Assembly: GCA_008373165.1 (NCBI GenBank)
Contig: RQOU01000066.1
Coordinates: forward strand, 1 to 59,084
Origin: SAR202 cluster bacterium
GTDB lineage: Bacteria > Chloroflexota > Dehalococcoidia > Lucifugimonadales > Lucifugimonadaceae
Direction of reading: 5' to 3'
DNA length: 59,084 bases
Shown one piece after another: positions 53,614-59,084 of this stretch. Every line of letters starts with the position of its first letter. Position 1 is the stretch's first letter. The position numbers and the translations under genes were made by a program. The notes under the pieces are model-generated. The model saw only the letters and a list, made by a program, of their open reading frames with translations, had not been told where the DNA came from and did not search any database.

Positions 53614-55122
53614 ATGTCTTCAAACACACTCGCACATCTTCTCAACCCATCGAATCCATCCGATGATGCAATCATCATCCCCGATGGCCCAACGATCTCT
53701 TATTCACAATACGCAGATGAAATCGAACGTGTAGCCGGGATCCTCGCCGGAGCAGGAGTCATGCCCGGAAGACCGGTGTCAATAATCCTTCCAAATTCAC
53801 TCGAGTTCATGATCCTATTCCTGGCGGTAGCGCAAGCTGGTGCGGTAGCGGCACCCTTGAACTCGGAATACACAATAGAAGAATTCAAATTTTTCATGCA
53901 AGACGCGAATTCACAGCTAGCAATTGTCCCTGAAGGCGCTCATAAAGGCCGAGATGCAGCAAATGAACTTGGCATTACGGTTATTGATGCATCTCTTGAC
54001 AATGGATCGCTCGTATTGCTCGAGAATGGTAAAACTCTGACCAATTCCTCTGACCCCCAACCTCCCTCAGAGGAAGACGTAGCACTGTTTCTACACACCT
54101 CTGGTACAACAAGCCGACCCAAGGGCGTTCCGCTAACCCACGCCAACTTAATGAAGTCAATCGACAACATAAAAACTCACTACGAACTGACACCAGAAGA
54201 CACATCTATAATCGTAATGCCCCTATTTCATGTACATGGTCTGATGGGCGCGTCACTTTCAACTCTCAACTCTGGTGGCTCGCTTGTTATACCTCCACGT
54301 TTCTCGGCATCTAACTTCTGGGAATTGCAGAAAACCAACTCAGCAACCTGGTACTCCGCTGTACCCACCATTCACCAGATCCTACTTATGCGAGCCGACG
54401 AAGAGAATGCACCGCATGAATCGTTTCGATTTATACGGTCCTGCTCGTCCGCACTAGCTCCAGCAGTCTTTGAGCGTTTGGAAAACCGTTTTGGATCTCC
54501 TGTTTTAGAAGCCTACGGGATGACTGAGGCCTCTCACCAAATGTCATCCAGTCCAATGCCTCCCGGAAAACGAATCCCAGGAACAGTAGGGCAGGCAACT
54601 GGCGTTGATATCGCAATTATGGATATGGAGGCAACTGGAAAATTACAAAACACAGGTGATATAGGTGAAGTGGTTATAAAGGGCGACAACGTCATGCATG
54701 GTTATAACAACAACCCGGAAGCCAATGCTGAATCGTTTGTTAATGGCTGGTTCAGAACCGGTGATCAGGGCTTCCTCGATTCTGAAGGTTATCTGTCACT
54801 TACGGGTCGCATAAAAGAGTTGATCAATCGTGGAGGAGAGAAGATATCTCCTCTAGAAATCGATGGCATCCTGCTGAAACACCCTGCCGTTGCTGAAGCA
54901 GTTTGTTTCGCTGTGCCGGATGAAAAATACGGCGAAGTGGTTCATGCAGCGGTTGTTCTGAAAAGCGAAACTGATGAAGACGCCATACGAACTTACTGTA
55001 GAGATGAGATGGCAAGCTTTAAAGTGCCCGATACCATTTACATAACGGATAAACTGCCCAGGACTGCAACGGGCAAAATTCAACGTCGGCACATGGTAGA
55101 GGCATTCACTAAATTAGGATAA
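53614..55122 (+). CDS. AMP-dependent acyl-CoA synthetase, oxalate-CoA ligase (AAE3/Pcs60)-like
   Basis: About 502 residues from ATG 53614 (a TTG three codons earlier is the alternative). A3 motif HTSGTTSRPKGVPLTHANL, then WYSAVPTIHQILL, FIRSCSSALAPAVFERL, the A5 region EAYGMTEASHQMSS and the A10 catalytic lysine in RTATGKIQRR. WYSAVPTIHQI and RSCSSALAP-EAYGMTEASHQMSS are the most diagnostic: they match the AAE3/Pcs60 oxalyl-CoA synthetase group more than 4-coumarate or fatty-acyl ligases. The function would be activation of oxalate or a related small dicarboxylate. No oxalyl-CoA decarboxylase or formyl-CoA transferase gene is in the window. Confidence 0.85.
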   Translation: MSSNTLAHLLNPSNPSDDAIIIPDGPTISYSQYADEIERVAGILAGAGVMPGRPVSIILPNSLEFMILFLAVAQAGAVAAPLNSEYTIEEFKFFMQDANSQLAIVPEGAHKGRDAANELGITVIDASLDNGSLVLLENGKTLTNSSDPQPPSEEDVALFLHTSGTTSRPKGVPLTHANLMKSIDNIKTHYELTPEDTSIIVMPLFHVHGLMGASLSTLNSGGSLVIPPRFSASNFWELQKTNSATWYSAVPTIHQILLMRADEENAPHESFRFIRSCSSALAPAVFERLENRFGSPVLEAYGMTEASHQMSSSPMPPGKRIPGTVGQATGVDIAIMDMEATGKLQNTGDIGEVVIKGDNVMHGYNNNPEANAESFVNGWFRTGDQGFLDSEGYLSLTGRIKELINRGGEKISPLEIDGILLKHPAVAEAVCFAVPDEKYGEVVHAAVVLKSETDEDAIRTYCRDEMASFKVPDTIYITDKLPRTATGKIQRRHMVEAFTKLG

Positions 55123-55238
55123 ACGTTCATCCTATTTGCCAAAGCCGGTGACATGTCACACATAAATCTGATTGCAACAAACTAACAAGTTGCTAAAGTG
55201 TTTAGCATTCAATCTGATATTTGCGGAAAGGTATTCTC

Positions 55239-56102
55239 ATGCTGCTAGGTGTCGCAGGTCTGGTTCCCGGAGACTGGAAATCTATCGATGGAGCCGTGCT
55301 TGATAATGTCGCCCAACACGGTTTCAAAACAGTACAGATTCGAGTTGATGACCCTCAATCAATCAACGACAAAGACGTTATTAGATTGAAATCTATGTTC
55401 GATAGCCGAGGGTTTCCAATGCCACAAACTGTAGGTAACTATGGCGGAGATCTGGTCGCTGAAGACGAAAACGTAAGAAAAAACGAAATCAAATTCGTTA
55501 AACGGATGGTAAATGTAAGTTCACGCCTCGGCTGCCCTAACACATATTTACGCCCAGGCAGCCTGAACCCTAAAGGCGGATGGACGCCACATCCAAAAAA
55601 TCACTCTACTGAAGTGTGGGATCGACTAGTGGACAGCACAAAACAGATTTGCCACGTTGCGGAAAACGAAGGGGTGATGATAGCTGTCGAAGGGGGAACA
55701 GTGTGCCCCGTCGATACACCTCAGAAAATGAAGGATCTAATCGATGATGTTGGGTCGAAAAATCTCGGACTGAACATGGATCCTGTAAATTTCATCGGAT
55801 CTCTCGACATCGCATATGACACAACCTCACTAATTAATGAGTTCTACAAGCTGATTCCAGACCGTATCCTCGGGGCCCACGCAAAGGATTTCACAGTCGT
55901 CGACGGATTACTTCCCCACTTCGAAGAATCTATCATTGGCCAACCAAAAAGCATGCTCGACAACGAAGCACTTCTTTTGGGGCTTCAAAAGGTTAATCCA
56001 AATGCCCACGTTCTTGTAGAGCACCTTCCAGATGACAAAATTCCGTTGGCAGCAGCAGGAATACGTGAAATTGCTGAACGCATAGGCATCAAATGGGACT
56101 AA
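55239..56102 (+). CDS. Sugar-phosphate isomerase/epimerase-like TIM barrel, second gene
   Basis: About 287 residues of the AP-endonuclease-2 fold. I start at ATG 55239, since GGAAAGG lies about ten bases before it; a TTG at 55221 would include that site. Metal and substrate residues are in IAVEGGTVCPVDTP, LGLNMDPVNFIG, GAHAKDFTVVDG and VLVEHLPDD. It is only distantly related to the gene at 44768. Likely a keto-sugar or inositol-type isomerase. The preceding 98-base gap is A/T-rich without an evident motif. Confidence 0.85.
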   Translation: MLLGVAGLVPGDWKSIDGAVLDNVAQHGFKTVQIRVDDPQSINDKDVIRLKSMFDSRGFPMPQTVGNYGGDLVAEDENVRKNEIKFVKRMVNVSSRLGCPNTYLRPGSLNPKGGWTPHPKNHSTEVWDRLVDSTKQICHVAENEGVMIAVEGGTVCPVDTPQKMKDLIDDVGSKNLGLNMDPVNFIGSLDIAYDTTSLINEFYKLIPDRILGAHAKDFTVVDGLLPHFEESIIGQPKSMLDNEALLLGLQKVNPNAHVLVEHLPDDKIPLAAAGIREIAERIGIKWD

Positions 56103-56216
56103 CGAACACCATTATTTTCGTTCCCATGCAGAAAAATTAAACTATATGTAGAACAGGTTTGAATCTCTTACTAAGCACACGCACGGTTTTCCTTTCATAA
56201 ATCTCAGGAGTTAAAC

Positions 56217-56963
56217 ATGGCATCTGATCTTTCCGGCAAGCGAATAATTGTCACTGGAGCAGCTACCGGTATAGGACGTGCAACAACGCTGCGCGTTTCT
56301 GCCAGCGGTGCCAAAGTCGCAGCATTTGATATCAACGATGCCGATGGCGCAGCGACTATAAGCGATGTAAACGAATCTGGTGGTGATGCACGTTACTGGC
56401 ATGTAGACGTGCGAGATGAAACAGCTGTGGCTGGAGCAGTTGCTGCGGCGGAAGTATGGTTAGGGGGGGTAGATGTATTAATTCATATCGCAGGAGTGCT
56501 GCAAGGTGCAGCAGTGGAGTTAGATGAATTTCCTGAAGATATTTGGGACACCGTACTCGATATAAACCTACGAGGATCATTCACGATATGTAAATATGTC
56601 ACAGCCGTCATGAAAAAATATGGATCAGGTGTAATCATCCTGACTGCTTCGGGTGCAGGAGTTACCGGCGGGAGTTCATCACTCGCCTACGGCTCATCAA
56701 AAGGCGGTGTCCACGGGTTATCCCTTGTGATGGAATCACATTTAGAAAAATACAATATTCGAGTAAACGATGTGATGCCTGGCTCAGTAGATACACCTCT
56801 GAAGGTGGCAAATGTCCAAGACATGCATGAGGCTGGCGGCAAAAAAGGGAGCCTCGAAGAAAAAATCAGCGCTCTTGTATCACCAGACGACGTATCCAAG
56901 GTCTATGCATTTTTAGCCAGCGACGATGCCAGTATGATTAGAGGAAGTGTTCGAACCAGATAA
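56217..56963 (+). CDS. Short-chain dehydrogenase/reductase
   Basis: A 248-residue classical SDR: TGAATGIGRAT (cofactor), NAG-type motif altered to HIAGVLQG, the catalytic serine in ILTASGAGVTGG, and YGSSKGGVHGLSL. Instead of the usual DGG ending it stops at RGSVRTR, an end found in some bacterial SDR subfamilies. It begins at ATG 56217 with CAGGAG as Shine-Dalgarno and overlaps the cupin gene by 17 bases, so the two are translationally linked. Substrate uncertain; a sugar or sugar acid is plausible from the context. Confidence 0.9.
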   Translation: MASDLSGKRIIVTGAATGIGRATTLRVSASGAKVAAFDINDADGAATISDVNESGGDARYWHVDVRDETAVAGAVAAAEVWLGGVDVLIHIAGVLQGAAVELDEFPEDIWDTVLDINLRGSFTICKYVTAVMKKYGSGVIILTASGAGVTGGSSSLAYGSSKGGVHGLSLVMESHLEKYNIRVNDVMPGSVDTPLKVANVQDMHEAGGKKGSLEEKISALVSPDDVSKVYAFLASDDASMIRGSVRTR

Positions 56964-57363
56964 GAGTCACTCTCTTCCATTGAAACATTTACCAGATCTT
57001 CCCGATGTGATCGCACCTGACGGATCAGAGATACGATTTATCAAATCGGATAGCGAAGAATCGAGTATGGTGCATGCTCTACTTAAACCAGGTCGCACCA
57101 CCCAAGCTGTTCGCCACCAAACGGTTAAAGAACGTTGGATTTGTATCGCCGGTCAAGGCAAGCTATGGCGTTCAAACGGACATAACGAATCTGTGATTAC
57201 CCTGAAATCCGGGGTCAAATGCGATATTCCTACAGGAACTAAATTCCAATTCCAGGCCGATGACGGGGATGCCCCATTGGAAATCATAATTACAACTACT
57301 CCACCATGGCCAGGAGATGAAGAAGCTATCAAATGCTCAGGTAAGTGGTCTCCAGTTCTTTAA
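56947..57363 (+). CDS. Cupin-domain protein
   Basis: A 138-residue single-domain cupin. The motif 1-like region TQAVRHQTVKERWICIAGQGKL and motif 2-like CDIPTGTKFQFQADDG frame a small beta barrel; the metal-binding histidines are only partly conserved (HQ, E), so an enzymatic role is unclear. The start is GTG 56947 within the end of the SDR gene; an alternative TTG at 56980 would still overlap nothing. Small cupins near SDRs often act on sugars or as binding proteins. Confidence 0.8.
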   Translation: MFEPDKSHSLPLKHLPDLPDVIAPDGSEIRFIKSDSEESSMVHALLKPGRTTQAVRHQTVKERWICIAGQGKLWRSNGHNESVITLKSGVKCDIPTGTKFQFQADDGDAPLEIIITTTPPWPGDEEAIKCSGKWSPVL

Positions 57364-57473
57364 CATTCCTACACATTCTCTGGACAGGTTCCACACAGTC
57401 ATTTATTAGATTGGTAAGCAGCCAATCAATTTGGTCGATATTCTGGCCAAAGACTGTAGAAAAGGTTTTAGAA

Positions 57474-58040
57474 ATGTTCAAACGAAAAATCACCCTGGGT
57501 GTAATCACGGGATTGCTTGGTGCATTCGCCCTATCAGGCACTGTATTTGCTCAAGAGAAACAATCCGATAGCACACCCCACGATTCAATCAATGAACGAA
57601 TAGCTGAAATCCTGGGTATCGAACGAGAAACTCTCGACTCGGCAATCAAAACGGCTCGTAAGGAATACCTTAAAGCCAAGCACAACAAGAGTCTTGCCGC
57701 GATGGTAGAAGCAGGGACAATCACTCAGGAACAAGCTAATGAGATCGATACCTGGAAAGACAATAAACCTGAGGTCATAGACCGTCTCAAGAAGCTAGTG
57801 CGAGAAAATGGCGGAGTCAAAAGGCACCCGGAAGCCAATCTAAGCAATCTAGTAGAAAAAGAAGTAATCACCCAGGCAGAAGCCGATGAGATTTTAGCCT
57901 GGAAAGACGCCAAGCCATCCTATCTCAATAAACTCCGTGAAAGTCTCAAATATAGACGCGACATGAAAGGCCCAAAAAGTCGATACGGTCAAGCACGGAA
58001 CCAGCACCCTGACTATGAACGACCAGGTTTATCTAATTAA
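57474..58040 (+). CDS. Secreted protein with two helical repeats
   Basis: A 188-residue protein from ATG 57474, which has the Shine-Dalgarno AAAAGG and a clear Sec signal peptide (cleavage after about residue 26, TVFA). The mature part has no family that I recognise, but it contains two copies of a helical motif: residues 74-99 beginning LAAMVEAGTITQEQANEI and 123-148 beginning LSNLVEKEVITQAEADEI, both ending W-K-D-x-K-P. Such repeats occur in secreted proteins of Chloroflexota and Firmicutes with an ITQ(E/A)(Q/E)A pattern. The tail is basic. An intrinsic terminator follows 110 bases later. Confidence 0.8.
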   Translation: MFKRKITLGVITGLLGAFALSGTVFAQEKQSDSTPHDSINERIAEILGIERETLDSAIKTARKEYLKAKHNKSLAAMVEAGTITQEQANEIDTWKDNKPEVIDRLKKLVRENGGVKRHPEANLSNLVEKEVITQAEADEILAWKDAKPSYLNKLRESLKYRRDMKGPKSRYGQARNQHPDYERPGLSN

Positions 58041-58152
58041 ACCCCAACGAGTTCCTGCGTCTGTAACCAATAAATTCTCCACTATCGATGAAAAGTAACT
58101 AACCGTTTAGGTACGTATTAGCCAAGTTCACGACAGGTCTCTTGTGTCCCCC

Positions 58153-58194
58153 TAAAAAAACTCCTCTCGAATATTCGGGGGGAGTTTTTTCTTT
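58153..58194 (+). terminator. Intrinsic terminator after the secreted protein gene
   Basis: A 12-base stem (58160-58171 with 58174-58185, including two G-T pairs) around a two-base turn, flanked by a run of A before and a run of T after. The T-run fits the plus-strand gene ending at 58040; the A-run would let it also act on the minus strand. No minus-strand gene ends here, so plus-strand termination is the natural reading. Confidence 0.9.
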
Positions 58195-58331
58195 CCAGTC
58201 ACTTAAAAAGGCAGATTAATGCCGACACTAAAATCCATAAAGCCTAAAATGTGTATGGCAAACGGTTCGAGAAACTATTTCAAAAACGCCCTAAAATTAT
58301 TCAACTCACGCTCGGACCAGGAATCTCTTTC

Positions 58332-59018
58332 ATGGATCAACGCTCAAACAACAAGACACAGCGACTACAACAGTGGTTCGATGAACGCCCCAGGTGGGAT
58401 CACGCCTCATACGGAGAGTTCATGCACATTGGTGCAAATCAGACCATCTTCCGAATCGCATTGGAAGAACAGGAAATTAGTACCCAAACGAAAGTACTCG
58501 ATACCGCTTGCGCAGTTGGCGGTAACGCTCGTTGGATGGCATCTCTCTTCGGATGCCAGGTTTGGGGCAACGATATCGACGCAGAAGCTCTGATAGTGGC
58601 GAGAGATCTGGCTGAAATAGAAAACATCTCTGAACTATGCACATTCGTCGAGGCTCCCGTTGAAGCACTGCCCTTCGAAGACAACACGTTCAATATTGTC
58701 GTAACTACTGACGTTTTTGACTCCCAGGAAGTCAAACGAGTACTTAAGCCAGGCGGTAGTTTCATCGTTATATCACTTTTCGAAGATCCAAAAATCACTC
58801 CCCTAAAGCTCGCAGAAAGCTGGGGCTTGGAACTGGAAACATCACTCGACGTTACCGATCTAGCATTTGCATTCAACAGAGCTAAAGAAACCGAAGCTCG
58901 ACTACTCCACGAATCTGATTTAATAGGCGCTCGTGAACTAATCGATATCATGAATAAGAGCATCGCTCCATACACGCATGGCGGACGCCACTACATCATG
59001 CGCCTACGAAAAAAGTAA
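58332..59018 (+). CDS. Class I SAM-dependent methyltransferase
   Basis: About 228 residues from ATG 58332, chosen over GTG 58251 because AGGA lies about nine bases before it and the family similarity begins near there. Motif I is VLDTACAVGGNARWMA, motif II VWGNDIDAEAL, and the post-II region PFEDNTFNIVVTTDVF; VLKPGGSFIVISLF is motif IV. The fold is that of small-molecule methyltransferases, substrate unknown. It lies after a terminator, so it has its own promoter in the 200 bases upstream. Confidence 0.88.
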   Translation: MDQRSNNKTQRLQQWFDERPRWDHASYGEFMHIGANQTIFRIALEEQEISTQTKVLDTACAVGGNARWMASLFGCQVWGNDIDAEALIVARDLAEIENISELCTFVEAPVEALPFEDNTFNIVVTTDVFDSQEVKRVLKPGGSFIVISLFEDPKITPLKLAESWGLELETSLDVTDLAFAFNRAKETEARLLHESDLIGARELIDIMNKSIAPYTHGGRHYIMRLRKK

Positions 59019-59036
59019 AGTGATTCCTAACCACCA

Positions 59037-59084
59037 ATGAGCACAAACTCAATAGATCAATACCGTGGGATATTTGGAATACCC
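59037..59084 (+). CDS. Possible start of a further gene (cut by the window edge)
   Basis: ATG at 59037 opens a frame of sixteen codons with no stop up to the last base, 18 bases after the methyltransferase. The short gap and shared strand are consistent with an operon, but sixteen codons are too few to test by coding pattern or to assign a family. Confidence 0.35.
   Translation, partial: MSTNSIDQYRGIFGIP

Noticed and set aside
1-59084. Mobile elements, CRISPR arrays, toxin-antitoxin or phage-defence genes
   Set aside because: Reading through both strands I found no transposase, integrase, regularly spaced repeats or defence protein motifs, and the tRNA-Ala gene has no flanking integrase or repeated tRNA end.

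Overview
This 59 kb window looks like ordinary chromosome from an uncultured bacterium of moderate GC, most likely a Chloroflexota member of the marine SAR202/Dehalococcoidia type. The inference rests on three things: a 1,471-residue membrane protein that ends in the DUF2298 (Chlor_Arch_YYY) domain, which is typical of Chloroflexota and Archaea; the density of molybdenum hydroxylases, acyl-CoA dehydrogenases, SDRs, an enolase-superfamily dehydratase and sugar-isomerase TIM barrels, which resembles the catabolic repertoire described for SAR202; and frequent TTG starts. There is no rRNA gene, CRISPR array, transposase, integrase or phage gene. One tRNA gene, tRNA-Ala(GGC), is present.

Layout. 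1-11.5 kb (mostly minus strand): a partial FAD-dependent oxidoreductase, M1 aminopeptidase, a 3-hydroxyacyl-CoA dehydrogenase plus a separate protein carrying only its C-terminal domain, a galactonate-dehydratase-like enolase-superfamily enzyme, a HAD hydrolase and the giant GT39-like/DUF2298 membrane protein. 11.7-18 kb (plus): M16 protease, XRE regulator, stand-alone Lrp/AsnC ligand domain, an adjacent pair of acyl-CoA dehydrogenases, a HIT protein and an MFS exporter. 18.2-26.6 kb (plus): the most distinctive block. It holds FAD and 2Fe-2S subunits of a xanthine-dehydrogenase-family enzyme, two tandem paralogous molybdenum subunits separated by a strong hairpin, a MoaD/ThiS-like sulfur carrier, then FolE, a pteridine-reductase-like SDR and FolB. 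26.6-30.6 kb (minus): an MFS drug-type exporter and a third molybdenum subunit.

30.8-35.2 kb: two beta-lactamase-fold hydrolases, a sugar nucleotidyltransferase, and a TetR regulator followed by a cytidylate-kinase-like protein. 35.3-41.4 kb (minus): a probable transcript etfB-etfA-hypothetical-membrane HExxH protein-hflK-hflC, ending in a clear intrinsic terminator. 41.6-59 kb: RsmG, a flippase-like membrane protein, tRNA-Ala, acetyl-CoA synthetase, an oxalate-CoA-ligase-like enzyme, and many sugar or sugar-acid enzymes (two uronate-dehydrogenase-like SDRs, two sugar-isomerase-like TIM barrels, aldose-1-epimerase-like protein, aldo/keto reductase, D-2-hydroxyacid dehydrogenase, two further SDRs, a cupin). 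A secreted repeat protein, a terminator and a methyltransferase close the window.

Taken together the genes suggest a heterotroph that oxidises organic acids, sugar acids and acyl-CoA compounds. Acyl-CoA dehydrogenase electrons would pass to EtfAB, and acetate and possibly oxalate would be activated to CoA thioesters. No classic accessory system is present. The best candidate for something undescribed is the coupling of duplicated molybdenum-hydroxylase subunits with a sulfur carrier and a three-gene pterin pathway.
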